In this document: positions 1 through 10,700 of the stretch, piece after piece
How positions within the stretch are numbered: position 1 is the stretch's first letter
Layout of the letters: every line of letters begins with the position of its first letter
Origin: Taenia hydatigena
Taxonomy: Eukaryota; Platyhelminthes; Cestoda; Cyclophyllidea; Taeniidae
Direction: 5' to 3'
DNA: 64,000 nt
Assembly (NCBI GenBank): GCA_036345935.2
Contig: JADWOT020000003.1
Span: 23,392,509-23,456,508, forward strand
Program-made: the position numbers and the translations under genes
Notes under the pieces: model-generated
What the model was told of the DNA's origin: nothing
The model's input: the letters and a program-made list of their open reading frames with translations, nothing else
Databases searched by the model: none

Positions 1-3000
1 GCCTCGTCGTGATTCTATCATACATATCCTTAAACTCATTACTCTCGAAGGAATAAGCAGTTCGAAATGGCTGATTTTCACCATAAAAATTTGTGTCCTG
101 ATCTCACTAATTTTAATTCAATTTTTAATTGAATATTTAAATCAACACGATTTGTGGTAATCTTAAACTTCTCTAGTTGAACTGTGATCGTAGAGTATGG
201 GAATTATGGTAGCACGTTTCTTTCTTTTGTGCGTTAAAAATGAATTATTAAGTGTCTGCAAAATGGTACTTGGTATCATAAAATCTGAACAAATTAATAT
301 TCTTAAGGCCAAAAATAATGCAGGCATATAAATTAGACGGTAAAAGTCGAAAATACTTCCCATGAGGACAAAAAGATGAAGCGCGAGAAAAGTCTTCTGC
401 CGTAATGGAGTCTGTGGCCATCTGAGTGCCTAAAGTACTGCATCAGTTATACCAGCAAGAGAGCGTTTCGACTTATTTATTCACTCCTTGACTACTTTGA
501 GGGCAAAATTTATTCCTTGCCAAATGCATATGCCAACGGAGTTAATTTTGCGCTCCCGGCAAGCTCAAACACACACACACACACACACACACCTTCTGCC
601 CACAAAACTTAGTTAATGACAGAAGGCTGTATTTTATACCTTCAAGGTGATGTGGGTGTGTCAAAGCGTTGTAATTTAAAATCATTCCTTTCGAAAGTAC
701 AAAAACACTTAAAATGAATATGAGAATGACAAGAGGTGTGAACGACTTTGACATAAATCGTATGTAAAAGATGTCAGGAGAGATGACGAAAAGCCGCGAT
801 GCGTCAAAGTGGAAATCATTTCTCTGTTTGAAAAGCGTTTTTATTACTACACCAAATCATTTTCAGTGTAACTTACTTTCTTTTGTACTACCTTTCTGTT
901 CGGTTTAATTGTACAAATCCATATATAATTAATCTCTTGCCATTTTACACATCCAACTTTGAATAGAGCCTCCAAGAACCAATTTAAAAGATGCAAATAA
1001 GGCTCTGTAAACTTTAGCAAAAATAGTAAAAAATAGGAAAGCCACTGTTACTTAACTAACCAACTTCAACGGTCCATATTATTAAATGTTGTAGGTTTCA
1101 ATGGTCGCCTAGTCAAGGGGACTTATTACTACACGACTTAAAATATGTTTAATTTCTTCCAGCTTTAGAGTGGGTTCTTAAAGAACCCGCAACGCAAAAG
1201 CTAAGAGAGTGGATGGATAATATATGAATGTCTATCGAAAACTCACTGACGCGAGAAGATTTGACATTCGTAGCAAGTAGATTGCCGCTCTTGAAGATAG
1301 CACTTTGAAGTGTGTATTTGTGTGACCAGTCATCACATCACTTCGACTTGAGGTGTCATTCTCTAACACCTCTTTAGCACACCACAAGTGGAAAGTCAAT
1401 ATGCAATCACAGCAAGCGGATCAAAAGATTACCATTGTTGCTTTGGGATTGATTGGACGTCAGTCATTAGTTAAAATAACTGTAAGTTCCCATTTTAGAA
1501 GGCCAAGTTTTTAAGTGTTTTCTTTAGCCATGCCTGCCACCAAAACACACTAAACTGATCATTTTCCTTATAACTGGGACATCGAATGATAAGTAAGGAA
1601 GTATTAGATAGATTTCGCATAAATTTGCATTGAGATGGTGTTGTTGCTACAATCTGCTCAAGTGCCAAATTTTTATCGTGATAACTTTTCTCTTTACTCC
1701 CAGTTCACATTTTTTATCTTTCCATCTTAACCGAGGAACCTGACCGTACTTTTTGCAGTTTCTGTCACTGAGAGATCTTTTTTCTTCAACACAGGATGCC
1801 CTTTTTTGCAATCCCTTGCTTCGTTTAAAACGCTTGAACAGTTGATTTTAGTCAACCAGAGCTGCGATTAATTGAAATTCCGTTCCCTAAAATTAATCAA
1901 AATCTATAATTTCTAGTATTGCTAAATAGCTGACAAAACCTTGCTATGTAGGCAAGATGGAGGCGTTATCGATTTCCCTGCGCTCTCGTCAGGCTGTCAG
2001 CACTCACATCATGAGAAGGGGAAAATCGATAGCTCTGGGCCCAGTATATGCGCAATCTGATCATCGGAGTTCGATCATTTTGACATCTAATACCATCCCA
2101 CTATTTGTGGTGCTAATTGTCTTAATGAGCGCACCGAAATGCAAGTTTATTTTAGCGGAAGTTCCCATTTTAATTCACGGACCTCTAAGCCTTTTAACTA
2201 GAGTGGCTTCTACCAGCAGAAAGCGGTAGAATGTTGACAAAACTACTTGACTAATGCTCACCTTAATTTGAGTCCAATGTTCAATGTTCGCTGAGTGATT
2301 GATGTCTGGTTGACGCAGTGTGACTGCAAACAAATGCGGAATGGTCAGGTAAATAGTTGATTTGAAAATTCAGACAACTCCATATCGTTTCGCCACTTTA
2401 AATCACCAATGAAAAAACGTCACATCAATTACATTACCAGATTTCTTGTTCGCAGACATAAACTTAAAACAAAAGTCTATGCCTCTGTGTTTCTTAATAA
2501 ATATTAGGGTAAAATACCATTGCTCTATTCCTAAAATTGCCTGATATGCAGTTTTTAGGTGCTATTATTGAATCGATTTAAAGTGATGTATAATCGCAGC
2601 ATTTACTGACTTTATCAAAACGACATTTTACTATCGAAACAGCAATCAAAGTTGGACTTTTCATAGGGTTCTGCGAAATCAGTATCATTTCAAAGCTAAC
2701 CGGGTAACGTTGAATTTGTTTATTCGTGCAGTTTTGACCAAAACTAGGCTAATTTAGTCGTCAGAATTGGGGTCCAAGTGAACGTAAACGGAGTTTATTT
2801 TAAGATGAAAGAAGAAAACTGCATGAAAACAGTGCATTTTTTCATCTCATAAAGTAAATTGTAGCAGCCGTAGCGACGTCAGCATCACCGCAAAAATGCT
2901 AAATCTACCAATGCGGCTTTAGTGCAGTTAACACGCTGTGGAAATGGATAATTTAAACTAATTAAATTAATGACTATCGAAACATCTCTCAAACCATTTT

Positions 3001-4289
3001 TTAAATCAATAAATATCGAGGGCAAGACGCATCCCTAAGGCTAGTTCAATGGGTTAAGCTATGCAAATACTTGAAGATTCTTAATCAAAACCCTGTTTAG
3101 CTACCTTTTTCTCTCATTTTCGAAAATTAACTTTGATGTCTTCGGTTTCGCGTGGACAACAGTTGTTCTAGTGGTTCAGTTCACATCATGCACCATGTCA
3201 TACGAAGTATCTCATTATTATATCATCCTGTTCTGCGATGCCAAAAATAATCGCATTTTGGGTGTAGTAAATCTTGCAAATCTTTGAAAGGGCATAATTT
3301 TTACTACTGCGTCTAAAAATGAGTCAGTATTAATATTAAAATTTAAATAGTTTTTAGAACAGGCCTAGACTAATATTCATTTGGCGAAATGCATGTATTT
3401 ATTAAATGTTATGGCTAGAAACTTCAATGCAAACCGCAATATCTGGATGCAGCCGTATGCTAGCCTAATTCCTCCCCTTGTTTGAGGAGGCATCACTCAC
3501 TTGAGGCATAACGGAATACCCACCGCAAAGCGAATTCTGACGCCACTTAATTAAAGAGTTACCTTTTCTATTTATTCTCTTTCAACCCAGAAGAGAAAAA
3601 AAGTGCATTTAGGACAAATTTTAGTTCACATTGGAGAAAAGAATGCTGCTTTTAGGATCCTGAGGTCATTGTCTGTGCTGTGTTAGAGTGACTGGAAAAG
3701 CTACAAAGGGGTGGGTTTTCCTGTAGACGTTTAAGGTTAATTAAAAGTACATTAAATACTTTAAACTCGAATAAGCGTAGGAACGATTTTGTGAATAAGT
3801 AAATAAGGTTAAAAACGATTTCCTCTCCATTGAATCAAAGTTAGTACGAGCCATAAAATAAGAACCATAATGCGGAAAAATGAGCTCACAACTGTTATCA
3901 ACTGGCAACTAATATTCTTATGTGACCTTTATCCGTACAGCTAAGAGTTCGTGTAAAGGCAGGAAAATTGAATACACTAACACATTAAAAGCGTAAGAAA
4001 CGAAATGCTTTTTAAAAGCATTCCACGACCTCGGGATCTCAGCAGATGAAACGTATCTAAATAATACCGATTTTGAAGCTGTCAATAATGAGGTCATGGT
4101 AAATTTGGTTTGGTGGCAAAGTGCTTAAAATTTGTAGCATTATGCATCAAGTGGCGTCCGAAAAACCACTGAAACAGGAATATGCGGCATTTTTAAATTG
4201 AATGAACTACTAATAAAAAATAAAATCATTATAGCAAGACTAAATTCGTAAGGGAATCGCGTAGGTAACAAAAAAGGGGAGGAAGTTTT
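1..4289. other. AT-rich upstream intergenic region, no gene seen
   Basis: No reading frame here looks coding; the longest open stretches (about 90 codons near 1957-2229) have no recognisable motif and are of a length expected by chance. I see no tRNA-like, rRNA-like or transposon-like sequence. The only distinct element is the dinucleotide repeat at 569-592. Confidence 0.6.
569..592. repeat. (AC)12 dinucleotide microsatellite
   Basis: An uninterrupted alternating A-C run of about 24 bases, seen directly. It is likely length-polymorphic. No gene context. Confidence 0.95.
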
Positions 4290-4776
4290 TCGTACACCCA
4301 GAGGGGGGAAGATCTTACTACCCTACCCCCTTGCGCGCGTAATTTTCGTTGGTTCATTTCTTCCCCAGCGTTGCTCGCCTGCACACACATGCGCACCCAG
4401 TGATTGACATCGCTTCAGACAGTCATGAATCACAGTGTTTGATTGGCTCACCACAATCAGTGCGCGTGTCTACCTACATATGTCCCGGCCTATCACTGCA
4501 CAATGACCTTGTTGCCACCAATGACACCTACCTTACCCACGGATTGGATGAACAAGTTTTGACTGCGGACGTGCTACCATTGCTAGCGCCCGCATTGGCC
4601 ATCACCTGACAATCACACTGCGTGCGTAACAGTTTTGAAGCGCGCATACACTTGATTGGCTTACTGCCCCCTTCGTGCATTTGCGTGTAGAAGCAATGGC
4701 ACATAAGTGCACGCAACCTCCAGACCGGCGTGGTAGCGTCGTAACGAGTTACGCTAACGTCTCTCACTCCACGACT
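4290..4776 (+). promoter_or_regulatory. Candidate proximal promoter of the tsh gene
   Basis: A GC-richer block rises out of the AT-rich background just upstream of a consensus TATA box. It holds a G-rich run (about 4300-4308), several CpG-containing stretches, and two near-identical inverted CCAAT-box 12-mers (TGATTGGCTCAC at 4440-4451 and TGATTGGCTTAC at 4653-4664), plus a direct CCAAT at 4518-4522. CCAAT boxes are classical NF-Y sites in animal proximal promoters. Together with the TATA box, a donor site about 150 bases downstream and the large coding exon 2.8 kb further on, this argues for a promoter. Transcription from here is inferred. Confidence 0.5.
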
Positions 4777-4784
4777 TATAAATA
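4777..4784 (+). promoter_or_regulatory. TATA box (TATAAATA)
   Basis: An exact TATAAATA lies at the downstream edge of the GC-rich block. Start sites are normally about 30 bases downstream, so roughly 4805-4815, where an initiator-like TTCATCTT (4810-4817) occurs. The exact start site cannot be read from sequence. Confidence 0.5.
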
Positions 4785-4810
4785 CCCCACCCTTCTATCA
4801 ACTTAATCCT

Positions 4811-4933
4811 TCATCTTCATTGAAAGTTTGGCGGAAAACACCAGCACTTAATGACGAGTCAGCGTGATTTGGAATTATTCAAACATTGAAAAATTGAACC
4901 CGAAAAGTCGCATACGTCGTCACTTCACTCTAT
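4811..4933 (+). other. Proposed non-coding exon 1 (5' UTR) of the tsh gene
   Basis: The stretch runs from the expected start site below the TATA box to a strong 5' splice donor, TAT|GTAAGTT, with the intron beginning at 4934. It contains one ATG (4851) opening a 12-codon upstream ORF that stops at TGA 4887-4889, so no coding frame passes into exon 2. A short first exon followed by one very large exon matches the known structure of Drosophila tsh and vertebrate TSHZ genes. Alternatives are a different upstream exon or spliced-leader trans-splicing directly onto the acceptor at 7737. The 5' boundary is approximate. Confidence 0.42.
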
Positions 4934-7737
4934 GTAAGTTGATAAAAAACCAACTTTTTGTGTCCTATATTTTGATAGTTTGATGCCCTCTTTTATGCTT
5001 TTCACGCATTTCCATGTGAAACTTTCAAAATTAATGTGAGATCTTCAAAATGGAGAATCTCGATAAAGCCTTGTCACTTCAAGAATCCCTAGTAGCTTGT
5101 TACTTATTAATAAGATTGATCGGCTCCCTTGATTATGGCGTCGCCGAATGCCACTGAGAAAATCTTTGATGTGCGGCAAGTGGGTGGATGGAATACTGGC
5201 TTTATTGAGTAGCCATTTCTGAACACTTTATTCTTAACGCACTCGGAGACATCGTGAATCTCGTGACTCGACTCTACGTATTTTATTAAAATTCCATATT
5301 TTCCATCCTTTGACTGCCTATTTTTTTGGCGTTTCCGAGGCCTCGATGGTGGCTTTAGTCGAGAACAATGTCTAAAAAGCTCAACGCTTCATTATTTGTT
5401 TCCAGTGGTTTATGAATTTACCGATTCTTCGCAGTTTATAATAGCCAGTTTGTTAAGGCAACTAAGCATTTCCCGATGATATATTCCGTGAGCCTTTCAA
5501 CTCTTGAATAATTACCCGAACTTTATAATGATCCAGGACGTGGAGCGAATGACTTGGCACTTAAAACTTACATCGGTTTCATCGACCCCAACAATTCTAT
5601 AACTAAACTGATTTTGTCTATTATGAATTCATTTTAGGCATACATGAATCATTTTTTACAGAGTTTCCTAGCCTGCATTCCGCATAGATTCTTTAACGCA
5701 GTTTGACTTCTTGGAAGCAGGCTTTTATATTTTTTTACTGGGGAAGGAACAAAAGATCCCGCTGATATTTTAAAAAGTGGGCGTATCAGAATGACTTCCA
5801 AAGCCATTCCACGTTTCTAGCTGAAGCTTAAAGTTGGAATAATTTAATGATAGTCAAGTCTTATTTTCCATCTTTTTCATTCACCTCTGGGGCATTCTTC
5901 ATCAAAAGAAAGGTGCTTGCTAGTTTTGACAATATCGTGGCATTCCAAGAGTCAGTGCTATTCAAGCTGCGCTGTTGTCCACTAAAATATTTTCAATGCC
6001 TATAAGAACTAAATGTCCTCAACTAGACTCCAAACCTCGTTACAATTTGGGCAGCTTTATTTAACACCTATGGTAAATTTGAAAACTATGGTAATACTTC
6101 AGGCTACCTATTGTCTGAGTTGAAATCACCCTTATTTTTCGGGAATTACAAAATTGAGAATCCTTGAAAACTTGGGAATTGTATTCTTTTAGGCCTATAC
6201 CCCAGTTTCTTATTTGTGTCGAGTGTTTTTAACAAAGTTAATTAAAATTGTGCATTTTTGAAAATTCCCCTAACCCTGAATTTGCAGATATCTTTAGTAA
6301 CCCTGCTCGTAAATTAAATTACATCCTCTAGATCTAACTTAATCGCCTTTTGATCGTTACCATTCTTAAAATCGATCAAAGAATGATTGTGACTCGAACG
6401 TGCATCACTTTTTCTGCTTTGTGTCTTTATTTGGAATTCAAATTGACAGCTAGATGGTGCGAGATCACACGGTCATGATTCCTCGACTTAATAGACCATT
6501 TGCCTTTTATCAGAGCCGATTCATCACTTGATTCGAAAATTATGATCTCAAGGGTCAGAATGATGAGGCGAGAGTTCTACTTAGGATTTCTTTCCTGTTT
6601 CCTTCAGGAAAAAAGTAAAACAGACAGTAATTTGAGCAAATTTCTAAGGAGTATTTGCTTCACACAATTTTTTCCAAGGTCCAATTGACGTCACAACCAA
6701 TCGGTCAGTCATTTACGTGTACTTTGACAAATAAGGCGTTTTTTGCGTTACCTAGACGTCTTCTCTTTCGGTTAGCCATCAAACTACGAAATTATCCGGG
6801 CCACTTCCATTTACTGCACTTTTTTAATGGCAAATCAAATTTTGGTTGGTACTTCCAATCTTTTTTCCATTATCAGCAGGCTAGTTCCCCGACCGTCCGT
6901 CTCTCTTTCTACCCATCCATCCATGCGCTAGTTGAGTGATTCAATTGTGGTAAATCAGGTGCGTGGCACACACCAAACCTAGACAAGACAAACGCTAGCC
7001 TTTTTTCCACACCGCCTATGTGAGTCACGTTTGCTCTGTGTGTGTGATTTTTCTGACGGATGGACGAGTAAGTGGGTGAACGTTGATAATGGCCGTCTAG
7101 TTACCTTACTTTTCAATCGTGGGAATGTGTGGACTTATCACACGCCGAGTCTCGTCTTGATTGACATCCTTCCCCTTCGGTCGTGACGATTCTCCGACAG
7201 TCGCGTCTGAGATCAGTGGTCCCTGTTTGATGATCTTGATGGATTACAATATCCTATTTTCCATGTTTGCATTCATGTCAGCGCTTTTGCACCCACAATT
7301 TTAACAGTGAAGCTAAATTCTTGATGCTCGTGCCTAGTTGGTTATGGTTTAGGGCGACCTGAATGGAGAAATTAGGACTAGTCCTGCAAAATAGAGGCGA
7401 GATGACAGTGACAATGACAACAAAGACGCAGGACAGGCACGCAAATCGCATCAATCATGCGTCGGCGACGGTGGCGGCGACCGCTGTATTGGTCTCGTTA
7501 TTGTCGTCTTAGTCTCGGCCGCGCACACAAAAAAGCCGGTCGACAGCTTTCGTTCGTGTGTATGCGTGCGCGTTTGACATGTCGGCGTTTTGACAGCTTC
7601 CAATGCACACATGTGATTAAGACAGGCGAGCGGGGAGGCAGGCCAATTCCCTTGGTTCCTGATTAGGTACAAGTAGTCTGGATTTGCATTTGCACAAGGG
7701 GTGTCTCCGTAATCTCTCCTTTGCTTTTTTTTTATAG
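4934..7737 (+). other. Proposed intron 1 of the tsh gene
   Basis: It begins GTAAGT and ends in a pyrimidine-rich stretch followed by TATAG. The next two bases are AG again, so the acceptor could slide by two (7737 or 7739). Most of it is AT-rich without open frames of interest. The last 700 bases (about 7020-7700) are GC-richer, with several TGACA/TGACAG pentamers around 7400-7420 and 7560-7625, and could hold an intronic enhancer. No nested gene is seen. Confidence 0.42.
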
Positions 7738-7741
7738 AGTG

Positions 7742-7777
7742 ATGCCACTGTTTCGTGCCGAGGCTGAAGTTCAATGA
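7742..7777 (+). other. Upstream ORF (11 codons) overlapping the tsh start codon
   Basis: The first ATG after the acceptor opens an 11-codon frame (MPLFRAEAEVQ) whose stop TGA at 7775-7777 overlaps the tsh ATG at 7774 as ATGA. Its context has G at -3, better than the main start, which has T at -3. Such an arrangement usually lowers translation of the main frame or forces reinitiation. This is seen in sequence; the regulatory effect is inferred. Confidence 0.5.
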
Positions 7778-10700
7778 ACGTGTTGTCTTCGACGAACCCA
7801 TCTCTAACGTCGGCGCCCACCAATTCGTCGTCGCGGCCACCATCGGCATCATCCCCGCCTCCTGAGCAAGCTCAAACGCAATCTTCAATAAATTCGACGC
7901 CTCCATCAGAATCACCAATGACTATCGGAATGGCTTTCTCCTCGACTGCTAACAAGACGCGGCCGCTGGATCTCTCCGCTTCGGATAGGATTATAGCAAC
8001 CACTTCTGCTGAAATTTCCTCTTTGGAGTGTCCCAAAACAATCAAGATGGAAGAAGTGGAAGTGGGGAGGGGAGAAAAGGCTTCCGCAGTTGATGAAAAA
8101 TCAACCGTTGAGATTGAGAGATCTCTGAAAGTTGAGAGTGAAGAAGAGACCGCATCACCGGTGGAGAGGTGCTTCAAACCAATGGAGACGGCCATCTCAG
8201 AACAACCGAGGTTGGAGGAAGTTTCAGCCCAGCTGAAAACCCTGACGGAGTTTTTTAAGACCCTCACCTCCTCGTCCTCAACGCTGGACGCTACAGTAGC
8301 GTCTCTCCACGCCTTGATTGGAAAGAAGTTTGACAAAGATGTGGGGAATGACGCAGGTTCTCTAGAAGCCCTTCATCAACTCGGCTGGCAGTTGATAAGT
8401 CTTGGGAGGAATGTCTCACTTACTCCTCATTCACCCATCCCAACATCTACGGGCCCGTCGTGGATGCCGGTAGGTAGACAACAACAACCTCCTCCTCCTC
8501 CACCCCCTCCACCTCCACCACCTTCACAGTCACAAACACAGCAACCGACCCCAAATGTTCAACATCCGCACCCTCCTATGTCGGGAATTTCAATGCGTGG
8601 AAATCAGAAGTATAGCGCATTCTACCAACATAACAGAAAGCATCAGGTGATGGAAGAAGCGGAATCAATTCGACAATCCGTCACGACTACCGCACCATCG
8701 TTTCATCGCCTTGGATTCCCTTCCAGGCGTGTGAATGGGCCCGTTCTTCCGACCCACACAAGAGGACACTTTTCCAATACGTCAGCTGGTCTGGAACCAT
8801 CTTTAAAGCCTGCAATAAGCCAACGGTTGCAAAGCGAACTAACTTCTCCACCACGCAGTCGAGAGACCGCCTTCCTTTGTAGCTGCGGAGATGATTTTGA
8901 GAGTCTCTACGGCTTCACCCTTCACATGCGTGACACAGGACACAAACCGCGGAGTAGTCAGCCAGAACGTGACATTCCTAAGTTGGTGCGAGGCCAGGAT
9001 ATGTGGATTAACAGTGAGACGGAGCAGACCAGGGAAATTCTGCGGTGCATGCGGTGTAATCAATCCTTTCGTAGTCTGCCCGAGTTGACAATGCATATGA
9101 TGAAGACAAGTCATTACTCGGAGATTGTCTACAGTGATGCGGGACGAAATTTGCTGGCTAGTCAAACGTTCTCCTCTGTGGCGGAGAGAAATCGATCTGG
9201 AAGCTCCGTAAATACCTCTTCCTGGAATGCTGCTGGTTTGAAGACGTCGTCCTCTTCTTCTATGCCGCTAAAAAGAACTATTCGTGGCTGTGTACCTCCC
9301 CAAAACGGATTAGCAGTGGCTTCCGAGACAATGAAAAGCACTGAATTGTCCACAACCGAGAAGAAAGTGAATGGACATCCAGAGGCACCTCATGTTGAAA
9401 CCAAGTCATCACGTCTGGAGGAGCCACAGAAATGCGAAAGGCCTGCAAGTTCACATGAGATGCACGTAGTGAAACCTTCTCCCAAACCGGCAGCCTCACC
9501 AGAGGCTCTGTCCTGTCCATCGGAACTTCAACGGAGCGCTGCGTCCTCCCCACGTAATGAAGGGGAAAAGCAGGAGCAAAAGTACCTCAATTCACCAACG
9601 TCCAGTCGGGAAAATACCAGTCCCCGAGCGTCTGAAGAAGAAACGTCTCGTCGGGGTTGTACTGACAGTGTAATCAGGCAGATTGAAAGCTTTGTGGAGA
9701 AGAGCTTGCCAAAATCCAGCGCTTCAAGTCCTGTGGCTTCAAGGCCTCAAACATGGCAGCAGAGGCAGCAGATACAGGGTCTCGTAAAACCAGCTGCATT
9801 TGGACGCTGCAATCTCTCCCCATTAACTGAGACGGATGCAAGCGGATCCACGCCCGATAAATGCATACAACGAAAACGTAGATTCTCCAGTGGATCCTCG
9901 AATTCTATGGCACCATCTATTGCCACAGCTGCCAACGCATCCACTGAAACGCTATCAGAGAAGCGTCCGCTTTTGGCCAGCTTTTCTGCTGAAGTTGGAG
10001 GTTGCGAAAATCCATTGTCATCGCTACAGAAACTCGTAGAAACCACTCATCAAAGTGGAACGGGTTTAAAAAGCCCCATTCGACCGTTTAGTCAGACTAG
10101 TGAAATTTCCCCTGTCCCGTCTAATCACTCCAATGACTTGGAAGGCTCTGGAGGTAATAAAGCTGCGTCTTCAACGGCAGAAGCGGTTCAACAGCAGACC
10201 AATATTGCCGCAGCACTTTCAGCACTGCAAAACTTGATGTCAAAGGTGTCAACGTCCTTATCTACGACCAATTCCTCCAAACAACCGCAGACTTCACCAA
10301 ATCTGGACTTTCTTTTACCTTCAAATGGTGAAAGCGACACCGCCAATTGGATGGGACTTCTAAGTACTTTTCTCAACGCAACAAAACAATCGGATTCAGA
10401 GCAAAAGAGATCTGACACGAGCCTACCACTGTCCAATCTACCCTCCCCTTCAAAGATGTTCGAGCAGCCTTCCACTGTCTTTCCCGCCGGAGGGTTTGAT
10501 TTCAGTACTGTAGCAAAAGCTCAGTCCCTTTCAGTGCATATGAATCCGCCAACGATGACTTCGGCAGGTCCTAGCATTGTAGCAAACATCACCAAGAAAG
10601 CGAAATGTCACTTCTGTGGTAAGCCTTTTGCGAATAAAGGCCAAGTTCGTCTCCACATCAGCAAGAATAAGTGTCCATGTTTGCTTCAACAATCTGCATT

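Noticed and set aside
7451..7918. 155-codon minus-strand frame over the tsh 5' end
   Set aside because: Antisense to the tsh start, crossing the proposed splice acceptor; no motif. A shadow of the GC-richer coding region.
7872..8336. 154-codon minus-strand frame inside tsh
   Set aside because: Shadow of the tsh coding strand caused by Ser/Thr/Glu-rich codons; no independent evidence.
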